A stretch of DNA of 32,232 nucleotides, taken from assembly GCA_020247055.1 (NCBI GenBank), contig JADCJL010000058.1, positions 1 to 32,232 on the forward strand. Reading direction: 5' to 3'. The notes beneath the pieces were generated by a model. It did no database searches. It was not told the DNA's origin and worked only from the letters and a program-made list of their open reading frames with translations. Source of the DNA: Acidobacteriaceae bacterium (GTDB taxonomy: Bacteria; Acidobacteriota; Terriglobia; Bryobacterales; Bryobacteraceae). Shown here in pieces: positions 13,136 to 20,443 of this stretch (positions are counted from its first letter, which is position 1; each line of letters opens with the position of its first letter). Position numbers and translations under genes: made by a program.

Positions 13136-16036
13136 ATGGTTTCTAAAAAAGATGTTTCTCAAAAAGAGTCCGTGGCCCGCTCGGCAAGGATTTCGGTGGT
13201 TGCTATTGGCGCATCAGCCGGGGGCTTGGCGGCGATTCGGGAGTTTTTCGAGGCGCTGCGGCCCGACACGGGGATGGCCTTTATCGTGGTCACCCATCTG
13301 GGCCAAGGCCAGAAGAGCGCGCTGACCAAACTGATTACCGGCATGACCGCGATGCCGGTGCAGGAGGTTGCCGGGACGGTGCAGTTGAAGCGGAACCACG
13401 TTTACGTGCGCCCGCCGGACTGCGAGTTGACGGTGAGCGGCAGACGGCTGGTCTCGCGCCCCATGGACCCGGCCCACCATTTCCCCCCGACGGTGATTGA
13501 CACGTTGTTGCGTTCGCTGGCGGCAGACCGGGGCAATCCGGCGATTGGGATTATTCTGTCCGGCAGCGGCAGCGATGGTTGCGCCGGTCTGGCGGCACTG
13601 CAGGCCGAGGGGGGACTGACGTTCGTGCAGGACCGCCATAGCGCCGAGGTGCCGGAGCTGCCGGCGGCGGCGGCGGGGGCGGCCGACCGGGTGCTGTCGC
13701 CGCGGGCGATGGCGGAGGAGTTGCACCGGCTGGCGGTGCATCCGTACGTGGCGGCGCCGGCGAAAGCGGGGGAGGGGGAGGCCGCCGTGCGCGCGCTGCC
13801 GGGTTTGGAGCGGATTTTTGCACTCATCCGGCAGGCGGGGGGGCCGGATTTTTCGCTGTACAAGCCGAGCACGATCCACCGGCGGCTGGCGCGGCGGCTG
13901 GCGCTGCTGAATATCGAGAAGGTGGAAGAGTATTCCCACCGTCTCGAGGAGGATCCGCGTGAAGTGGAGGCTTTGAGCGCTGATTTGCTCATCAATGTGA
14001 CCGAGTTTTTCCGCGATCCGGAGGTGTTTGCCTATTTGCGGAGCCAGGTGTTTGCCGGTTTGGTGGGTAAGGCTTCGGCGAATCGTCCGATCCGGGTGTG
14101 GGTTCCGGCCTGTGCGAGCGGGGAGGAGGCTTACTCGCTGGCGATTTCTTTGATGGAGAGTTTCGGCCCGGGGCAGCCGGCGCCGCCGATTCAGATCTTC
14201 GCCACCGATGTTAGCCCGGCTTCGGTACGGGCGGCGCGGGAGGCTGTTTATCCGGCCTCGGTGGCGCAGCAGGTTCCCGCCGAGCTGCTGGGGCGCTATT
14301 TCACCCCGGTGGAGGGCGGATTTCGGGTGACGCGGCAGGTGCGGGATGTTTGTGTGTTCGCGGTGCAGGACGTGACGGCCGATCCTCCGTTTTCAAAGAT
14401 GGACGTGGTGAGCTGCCGCAACCTGCTGATCTATCTCAAGCCCGAGGTGCAGCAGAAGGTGCTGGCCACGTTCCACTACGCGCTGAATCCTTCGGGGGTG
14501 CTGATTCTGGGCACGGCGGAGTCGACCGGGGCAAATCCCTCTGAGCTTTTCCGGCAGATCGATCACGCGCAACATGTATATGAGCGGCTCAATGTCGTCA
14601 AGGATCTCTCCTTCTACGTCCGGGGCGTGGATACCCGCCGGGCGAGGGTAGAGACGCTTGCGGTCCCTCACACCACCCCGAACCAGGCGGACGAGATTTC
14701 GGCCGAGGCAGACCGGATCCTGGTGTCGCAGTACGTTCCGCCGAGCGTGATTATTGGCCCGTCGATGGAAATTTTGCAGTTTCGCGGTTCGACGGGGCGT
14801 TACCTGGAGCCCGCGCCCGGCCCGGCGACGCTGAACCTGCCGAAGATGAGTCGCGAGGGATTGGCGATTGATCTGCGCGCGGCGATTCAAAAGGCGCGGA
14901 AGACGCATGCGCCGGTGACGCGGGCGGGCCTGCGGTTTTTGCACGATAGCGGCTACCGGCAGGTGGATGTGGACGTGATTCCGCTGCGCCGCTCCTTACC
15001 GGGCCACTATGAGCTGATTGTGTTCCGGGAGCCGCCGCCGACGGCGCCGGTCGGCCCGGCGGAGGCGGCGGGCGGAAAGAAGGCGCCGGGCCGCGGTGAC
15101 CGGAAAATGGTTTTGCTGCAGCGCGAACTGCTGGCTACGCAAGAGGACCTGCGGTCGATTATTGCCGAACTGGAGGCGAACAACGAGCAGTTGCAGTCTG
15201 CCAACGAAGAGATCCTGTCGAGCAACGAAGAGCTGAAAAGCACGAATGAGGAGCTCGAGACAGCCAAAGAGGAGCTGCAGGCGACCAATGAGGAGCTCTC
15301 GACGGTGAACGAGGAGATGCGCACCCGGCATACCGCGTTCAACGTGGCCAATGACGATTTGCTGAACGTCTTCGATGCGGTGGAGGCCGGGGTGGTGATG
15401 GTAGGCCCCGATCTGGCGATCCGCCGTTCGAATCTGCGGGCGCAGCAGATTTTGGGGCTGGTTCCGGCCGACCTGGGCCGTTTGTTGACCGGCGTCAAGA
15501 CGCGCCTCGATACGGCTCGTCCGGAGCAGTTGATTCTGCGGTGCATCGAGACGCGGCAGTTGGAGGAGCGGGAGGTTTGCGCCGAAGATGGCCGTTGGTA
15601 TCTGCTGCGAGCCTGTCCGTATCGTGTGGCGGAGAACCGGATGGAGGGCGCCGTGCTCACGGTGCTCGACATACACGATTGGAAGAGCACCCGGGTGCGA
15701 CTGGCCGCCTCCGAGCAGGCGTGGCGGGAGACCGTGGAGCAAGCCCCGGATTTTCTGGTGGCTGCCGATACCAGCGGCCGGATCCTGTTTTTGAATCGCA
15801 CCGTGGTGAGTCTGGCGCCCGAGGCGGCGGTGGCCGGCAGCCTGTTTGAGGCCCTGGGCCGGGCGGACCGGACGAAGATGCGGCGGGTGCTGACCGGGGT
15901 GCTGGCTTCCGGCCAACCGATGGAGTTTACCTCTGGCGGAGCGAAAGGGACACCGGCTTGCCGTACGCGGGTCACCCCGATTCGGAGTGAGGATAGAATT
16001 GTGGCGTTGGCTATTCGCACCGAAAGGGTCGGATAG
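13136..16036 (+). CDS. CheB-CheR fusion with coiled coil and PAS domains
   Basis: 966 residues. CheB methylesterase: catalytic Ser27 (GASAGG), His54 (VVTHLGQGQ) and Asp147 (LSGSGSDG). CheR methyltransferase from about 225 to 480: FSLYKPSTIHRRLARRLAL, LINVTEFFRDP, the SAM motif VWVPACASGEEAYSLA, FATDVSP, and DVVSCRNLLIYL. A PAS-like linker (about 535-640) precedes a long heptad region rich in NEEL units (about 660-735), then two PAS domains. In chemotaxis these enzymes adjust receptor methylation; fusions of this form are usually tied to two-component signalling rather than flagella, and there is no MCP, CheA or CheW in the window. No receiver on CheB. It ends 1 nt before the kinase gene, so the two are translated together. 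No clear ribosome binding site precedes the ATG at 13136. Confidence 0.93.
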   Translation: MVSKKDVSQKESVARSARISVVAIGASAGGLAAIREFFEALRPDTGMAFIVVTHLGQGQKSALTKLITGMTAMPVQEVAGTVQLKRNHVYVRPPDCELTVSGRRLVSRPMDPAHHFPPTVIDTLLRSLAADRGNPAIGIILSGSGSDGCAGLAALQAEGGLTFVQDRHSAEVPELPAAAAGAADRVLSPRAMAEELHRLAVHPYVAAPAKAGEGEAAVRALPGLERIFALIRQAGGPDFSLYKPSTIHRRLARRLALLNIEKVEEYSHRLEEDPREVEALSADLLINVTEFFRDPEVFAYLRSQVFAGLVGKASANRPIRVWVPACASGEEAYSLAISLMESFGPGQPAPPIQIFATDVSPASVRAAREAVYPASVAQQVPAELLGRYFTPVEGGFRVTRQVRDVCVFAVQDVTADPPFSKMDVVSCRNLLIYLKPEVQQKVLATFHYALNPSGVLILGTAESTGANPSELFRQIDHAQHVYERLNVVKDLSFYVRGVDTRRARVETLAVPHTTPNQADEISAEADRILVSQYVPPSVIIGPSMEILQFRGSTGRYLEPAPGPATLNLPKMSREGLAIDLRAAIQKARKTHAPVTRAGLRFLHDSGYRQVDVDVIPLRRSLPGHYELIVFREPPPTAPVGPAEAAGGKKAPGRGDRKMVLLQRELLATQEDLRSIIAELEANNEQLQSANEEILSSNEELKSTNEELETAKEELQATNEELSTVNEEMRTRHTAFNVANDDLLNVFDAVEAGVVMVGPDLAIRRSNLRAQQILGLVPADLGRLLTGVKTRLDTARPEQLILRCIETRQLEEREVCAEDGRWYLLRACPYRVAENRMEGAVLTVLDIHDWKSTRVRLAASEQAWRETVEQAPDFLVAADTSGRILFLNRTVVSLAPEAAVAGSLFEALGRADRTKMRRVLTGVLASGQPMEFTSGGAKGTPACRTRVTPIRSEDRIVALAIRTERVG

Positions 16037-16037
16037 C

Positions 16038-17927
16038 ATGAGCCGCCGTACCATGCAGTCTCCGATAGGATTTGTGGTTGATTCCGAGTTACGGGTGGTG
16101 GAGTTTATCGGCCACACCTCACCGTTGATCCGTCTGTCGCCGGGCGCGGCGACGTTGGACCTGGCCCGGTTGCTGACGGATTCGCTCCGTCCGGCCGTGC
16201 TCGAAGCGGTGGACCAGGCCCGGGAGACGCTGCGGGCAGTGGCGGTTGGCGGGGTGTCGTACTACGAATTGGGGGTTCGCCGGAGCGCGGACCTGAGCGT
16301 GACGCCGGAGCCTGGTGGCCTCTGTCGTATCGAGTTACACACCCACGGACGGGCGTCCAAGGCTTCCGCTATGGCCCACTCCGGGAGTACCGCCGAGGAG
16401 CTGGCGGTGGAGTTGGAGGCTACCAATGAGGAGTTGCGCGCTACCGTCAACGAACTGGTGAACGCCAATCAGGAGATTCGCCGGGCGCAGGCGGCGCTCG
16501 AGAAGAGCCAGAACGAGCTGCGGGCGCGCTACCAGTTTATGGCGGCGGTGCTCGATACGGTGGGCGCGCTGATTCTGGTTCTCGATCCGGAGGGACGGGT
16601 TGTTGAGTTCAATCGGGCCTGCGGGGTAGCGAGCGGAGGGCCGCAGGGCGAAGCTGGCGCTCTTCTGTTCTGGGATTTTATTCCTCCGGAACAGCTTGCC
16701 GAGTGGCGGGGGATCTTCGCCAAGCTTCTCGAGGAGACACCCACGAGTACCCACGAAAGCGACTGGCTGGTGCGGGGTGGGAACCGGAGGCGGATTGCGT
16801 GGTCGAACACCACCATGCGGCAGCCTGATGGCGTGCGCTACGTGATTGCAACGGGTATTGAGGTAACGGCGCGCTATCTGGCCGAGCAGTTTCTGTTGGC
16901 CAGCGAAGCCAAGTTCCGCGCGGTGATTGAGAGCGCGGCCGAGGCCATTCTGGGCGTAGATCCGGCGGGTAAGATTGTGATTGCCAACCCGTCGGCGGCG
17001 CGGCTGTTCGGGTACACGCTGGAGGAGTTACTTTCGTGGGAGTTAACCCGCCTGCTGCCGGAGCGGTTCCGGGCGGCGCACCCCGATCACCTGCAGAGCT
17101 ATTTTGATCAACCCAGGCCGCGGAAGGCGTTTTCCGGGTCTTTTTTTGTGGGCCGGCGGCGGGATGGCAGCGAAGTGCCGCTGGAGATCAGTTTGAGTAC
17201 GATCAGCACGGCGGAGGGTGAGGTGGCGGTCGCTTTCATCCTGGACATCACGGAACGGATTCAACACCGGGAGCACCTGCAGGCGTTGGCCGGTAAGCTG
17301 CTGAAGGCGCAGGAGGAGGAGCGCCGCCGGATCGCCCGGGACATTCATGACCACTTGACGCAGACGATTTCGCTGCTGGGAATGAAGCTGGGGTTTCTGG
17401 CGCGGGAGGTGGAGGGCAACCAGGCGGCCGTGCGGGCCGGCCTTGAGGAGGCTCGTCACCAGGTTGATCTGATCCATGAAGAGGTGCGGGATGTTTCGCA
17501 CCGGCTGCATCCGACTACTCTCGAGTACTTGGGTTTGGTGCCGGCGCTGGAAAGCCTGGTGAACGAGACGGAGAAGCTGGAGAAGCCCCGGGTGCATCTG
17601 GTGATTGGTCAATTGCCGGACTCGATCCCTCAGGGCGTGGCGACGGCGTTCTACCGGATCGCTCAGGAGGCTCTGCACAATGCGTTGAAGAGTGCCGCGG
17701 CAGAGAATGTTTCGGTGCATGTGAATACGCAGGACGGCCACGTCCATCTGGTCGTGATGGATGATGGTTGCGGCTTTGTGGTGGAGGAGGCCCGGCGGGC
17801 CGGCGGGCTTGGTTTGCTGAGTATGGAGGAGCGCGCGCGCGAACTGGGGGGCACCTTTGCCATTCAATCGGCGCGGGGGAGCGGGACGCGTATCGAAGTA
17901 ACGGCGCCGCTGGCGGCGGCTAGGTAA
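16038..17927 (+). CDS. PAS-domain sensor histidine kinase (HisKA_3/NarL class)
   Basis: 629 residues, probably cytoplasmic (no membrane segment seen). The N-terminal part (about 10-110) matches the PAS-like linker of the preceding CheB-CheR protein in layout: FVVDSELRVVEFIGHTSPLI, then SPGAATLDLARLL. A NEEL-type coiled coil follows, then two PAS domains (AVLDTVGALILVLDPEGRVV and FRAVIESAAEAILGVDPAGK). The HisKA_3 box is RRRIARDIHDHLTQTISLL with His437 as the likely phosphosite; the ATPase shows FYRIAQEALHNALKSA, DDGCGF and GLGLLSMEERARELGG. Kinases of this class phosphorylate NarL/LuxR regulators, and one is encoded at 9975-10622. Start at 16038 is 1 nt after the CheB-CheR stop. Its last 8 bp overlap the end of the convergent CBS gene. 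Confidence 0.93.
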   Translation: MSRRTMQSPIGFVVDSELRVVEFIGHTSPLIRLSPGAATLDLARLLTDSLRPAVLEAVDQARETLRAVAVGGVSYYELGVRRSADLSVTPEPGGLCRIELHTHGRASKASAMAHSGSTAEELAVELEATNEELRATVNELVNANQEIRRAQAALEKSQNELRARYQFMAAVLDTVGALILVLDPEGRVVEFNRACGVASGGPQGEAGALLFWDFIPPEQLAEWRGIFAKLLEETPTSTHESDWLVRGGNRRRIAWSNTTMRQPDGVRYVIATGIEVTARYLAEQFLLASEAKFRAVIESAAEAILGVDPAGKIVIANPSAARLFGYTLEELLSWELTRLLPERFRAAHPDHLQSYFDQPRPRKAFSGSFFVGRRRDGSEVPLEISLSTISTAEGEVAVAFILDITERIQHREHLQALAGKLLKAQEEERRRIARDIHDHLTQTISLLGMKLGFLAREVEGNQAAVRAGLEEARHQVDLIHEEVRDVSHRLHPTTLEYLGLVPALESLVNETEKLEKPRVHLVIGQLPDSIPQGVATAFYRIAQEALHNALKSAAAENVSVHVNTQDGHVHLVVMDDGCGFVVEEARRAGGLGLLSMEERARELGGTFAIQSARGSGTRIEVTAPLAAAR

Positions 17928-18378
17928 TGACGACGCGGGAGTCCTGTTCGCGTGTCCGCTCGTTCTGCACGAGATCCGTCAGGCTTTGCAGTTGGCGGCC
18001 CAGGTAGCGCAGGTAGTCGTCCATGGTGAAGATGCCGGTGAGGTGACCGTGCGCATCGACGACGGGAACCCGGCGGATACCGAGCACCCGCATGCGGGAG
18101 ATGACGACGTCGACGTCCTCGTCTACGACGGCGGTGTGCAGCGGCGTTTGGAGGATGTCTCCGAGGGTGAAGACGGAGGGATCGAGCCCGAGGCCGATGA
18201 CGCCGACGACGAGGTCGCGGTCGGTGACGATGCCGATGGGTTGAGCGGTCCGGTCGCCGGGCTCGTGCAGGACGAGGTCGCCGACATGATGGTCTCGCAT
18301 CAGCTTGGCGGCCTGGGCTACCGTGTGGGAGCTGTCCGCGGTAATGACTCCGGTTGTTGCAAACTCACCGACTTTCAC
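17920..18378 (-). CDS. CBS-domain pair protein
   Basis: 152 residues with two CBS motifs: VKVGEFATTGVITAD, VGDLVLHEPGDRTAQPIGIV, TDRDLVVGVI, then HTAVVDEDVDVVISRM, GIRRVPVVDAHGHLTGIFTM, DDYLRYLG. The start is a GTG at 18378, set by a perfect AGGAGG six bases upstream. It overlaps the end of the phosphoribosyltransferase gene by 14 nt, so the two are translated as a unit, and converges on the histidine kinase with an 8-bp overlap of coding ends. CBS pairs sense adenine nucleotides; the pairing with a PRPP-using enzyme would fit a nucleotide-status role, which is inference. Confidence 0.9.
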   Translation of the reverse strand: MKVGEFATTGVITADSSHTVAQAAKLMRDHHVGDLVLHEPGDRTAQPIGIVTDRDLVVGVIGLGLDPSVFTLGDILQTPLHTAVVDEDVDVVISRMRVLGIRRVPVVDAHGHLTGIFTMDDYLRYLGRQLQSLTDLVQNERTREQDSRVVIT

Positions 18379-19048
18379 AAATGGCCTCCTGGGCGGGTTG
18401 GGGGTTGGGTGCGGACGCCGGGTGGAGCAAGGCGAGCACGGTGGCATCTTCGACGGACGGGAAGTCATCGAACCACTCGCCGACGGCTCCCAAATCCGGC
18501 GGTTCGAGGACGGAGACAACGGTGTCGGCTTCGCGGGCGATGCGGTCGATGGTGTCGGCGGGCGCGACGCCTACGCCGACGATGATTTTTGCGGCGCCTA
18601 GTTTGCGCATGGCGGCGATGGCGGCGGACATGGTGGCGCCGGTGGCGATGCCATCGTCGATGAGGAAGACGGTGTGGCCGGAGACCTGGAGGGGGCCGCG
18701 GCCGCGACGGTAGAGGCGTTCGCGGCGGCTCAGTTCGAGGCGCTCGAGGGCGATTTCGTGTTCGACTTCGAGTTGGGGAATCTGGAGCTTTTGCAGGAGC
18801 TCGTCGTCGAGTACGACGACTTCGCCGATGGCGAGGGCGCCCATGGCGAGTTCGGGCTGCCAGGGGACGCCGAGCTTGCGTACGAGGCAGACGTCGAAGG
18901 GGAGATGCAGCTCCCGCGCGACGGCGGCGCCGAGGACAACGCCGCCGCGCGGGAGAGCGAGCACGATGCCGCCGGGGGTGCCGCGATAGCCGCGGAGTTC
19001 GGCGGCGAGCCGGTTACCGGCATCGGTGCGATCGGTAAAGCGCTGCAC
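18365..19048 (-). CDS. Phosphoribosyltransferase-family protein
   Basis: 227 residues of the type I PRTase fold. The PRPP-binding signature is VFLIDDGIATGATM at about residues 127-140, and the N-terminal loop reads VLALPRGGVVLGAAVARELH, as in the stand-alone PRTases found in stress-related clusters. LVRKLGVPWQPELAMGALAIG between them is typical of that subgroup. Substrate base unknown; many of these proteins have no assigned reaction. It is followed by an overlapping CBS-pair gene and preceded, 12 bp away, by the diheme cytochrome c gene on the same strand, so the three may form one operon. Confidence 0.88.
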   Translation of the reverse strand: MQRFTDRTDAGNRLAAELRGYRGTPGGIVLALPRGGVVLGAAVARELHLPFDVCLVRKLGVPWQPELAMGALAIGEVVVLDDELLQKLQIPQLEVEHEIALERLELSRRERLYRRGRGPLQVSGHTVFLIDDGIATGATMSAAIAAMRKLGAAKIIVGVGVAPADTIDRIAREADTVVSVLEPPDLGAVGEWFDDFPSVEDATVLALLHPASAPNPQPAQEAICESR

Positions 19049-19060
19049 GCTGGTTGGCTC

Positions 19061-19849
19061 CTAGCGCTGCAGGGAGCGCAGATAGTTGACGATGTTGTGG
19101 ATGCGCAACTGGGCGACGGCGGGGGATTCGCCGGTGGCGCGGAAGGCATTGCCCCAAATGGGCATGTCTTTCGAACCGTGGGCGGCGGTGCCGGGGTCGC
19201 GGTCGAGGATCTCGGTGATTCTTGCGGCGGGGAAGGCGCCGCGATGGTTGGCCGAGAGTTGGGTGAGGTCGGTGGGGTGCTTTTTGAGTCCGACTGCGGC
19301 GGGTCCGTCGCCGAGGCCCTGGGTGCCGTGGCAACTGGAGCAGTAGGCGCTGAACATGGCGGCGCCGGAGGCGGCATGGATATCGGTGATGCGGGGCTTC
19401 AGGGGAGTCTTGGCCTTGGTGACCTTGACGGAGGGCGGATCCTGGATGCCGTCGAGGTAGCGCATGAGGTTATAGAGGCGCATTTGTACTTCCAGTTCGT
19501 CCGTTCCGCCGCTGCTGGCGCGGAAAACATCGCCCCAGATGGGCATCTCTTCGCTACCGTGGGCGCCGGAGCCGCGGACGCGGCCGAGGGTCATCAGTAC
19601 GGATGCGGAGGGGAAGGAGCCTTCATTGGCCTGCGCCAGTTTGGTGAGATCGGGCAGCGGCCCGTGGAGTGCGGCCGTAGCGGGGCCGGATCCTTTTCCG
19701 TCCATTCCATGGCAGCTGGCGCAGTAGGCGCGGTACATTTCGGCGCCATCATTGGCGCGGGTCATCGGGATGGGCGTGTGTTTGATAGGGGGTTGCCCGT
19801 GGAGGAAACCCGTCAGCAGGAGCGCGCTAATACTCAGGGTAATTCGCAT
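19061..19849 (-). CDS. Exported diheme cytochrome c
   Basis: 262 residues with an N-terminal signal (MRITLSISALLLTGFLHG) and two tandem cytochrome c domains. Heme sites: CASCH at residues 43-47 and CSSCH at 170-174. Distal methionine candidates lie in the matching segments EEMPIWGDVFR and KDMPIWGNAFR, about 60 residues after each heme site; the two halves are clear internal duplicates. It should transfer electrons in the periplasm. Start at 19849 is supported by GAGGTGG six bases upstream; longer upstream frames are antisense to the epimerase gene. It is divergent from the methylmalonyl-CoA epimerase with 135 bp between. Confidence 0.92.
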   Translation of the reverse strand: MRITLSISALLLTGFLHGQPPIKHTPIPMTRANDGAEMYRAYCASCHGMDGKGSGPATAALHGPLPDLTKLAQANEGSFPSASVLMTLGRVRGSGAHGSEEMPIWGDVFRASSGGTDELEVQMRLYNLMRYLDGIQDPPSVKVTKAKTPLKPRITDIHAASGAAMFSAYCSSCHGTQGLGDGPAAVGLKKHPTDLTQLSANHRGAFPAARITEILDRDPGTAAHGSKDMPIWGNAFRATGESPAVAQLRIHNIVNYLRSLQR

Positions 19850-19984
19850 AGAAGTCCACCTCGACCTCCTGGCCGTGCAAGTGCCGCGCCAAGGCGGATG
19901 GTGAGATAAATCAATGGTTTCTATATTCCGGGCGGTGGCTGGCCACGCAGTCTTGGGGCACAGGACCCAGTATTTTGCGCGACG

Positions 19985-20443
19985 ATGGGTACAGTGCTTC
20001 CCACGCTTCCCGGACTGCTCGGCATCCATCATTTCGCCCTGGCCGTTCCCGCCGGCCAACTCGACGCGCAACTCGACGCCTATCAGGCGCTGGGCTTTGC
20101 GATTGTTCATCGCGAGGACGTCCTGGGGACGGACCAGGTGCGTGAGGTTCTGCTGCGGCCGCCGGGTGGGCCGCCGTTGGTGCAACTGCTTTGCCCGCTG
20201 TCGCCGGAGAGCCCGGTGGCCCGGCAGCTGGATAAGCCGCGGCCGGCGTTTGCGCATCTGGCGCTGGCGGTGGCCGATATCCACGCCGCCTTCGAGTATC
20301 TGCAGGCGCAGGGCTATCAGTTGCTCGACGCGGGGCCGCGGCCAGGCTCGCATGGCACTACCGTGTTTTTTGTACATCCGAAGTCCCCGGCCGAAGCGCC
20401 GCTGGGCTACCTACTCGAGATCGTTCAGGACCCCGCCCGATGA
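19985..20443 (+). CDS. mce: Methylmalonyl-CoA epimerase (VOC family)
   Basis: 152 residues of the glyoxalase/VOC fold. It interconverts the (R) and (S) forms of methylmalonyl-CoA. Metal-ligand positions are visible: His in GIHHFALAV, Gln in LVQLLCPL, His in FAHLALAV and Glu in YLLEIVQ, the His-Gln-His-Glu set of the family. The identification is backed by the next two genes, mutase and MeaB, which it precedes with a 4-nt ATGA overlap. No good ribosome binding site precedes the ATG at 19985. Confidence 0.88.
   Translation: MGTVLPTLPGLLGIHHFALAVPAGQLDAQLDAYQALGFAIVHREDVLGTDQVREVLLRPPGGPPLVQLLCPLSPESPVARQLDKPRPAFAHLALAVADIHAAFEYLQAQGYQLLDAGPRPGSHGTTVFFVHPKSPAEAPLGYLLEIVQDPAR

Noticed and set aside
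13136-17927. Chemotaxis operon
   Set aside because: CheB and CheR domains are present but there is no receptor, CheA, CheW or CheY; the PAS and NarL-type kinase point to two-component signalling.
18674-19909. 411-codon + strand frame
   Set aside because: Gly/Ala/Glu-rich antisense of the phosphoribosyltransferase and cytochrome c genes; no recognisable domain.
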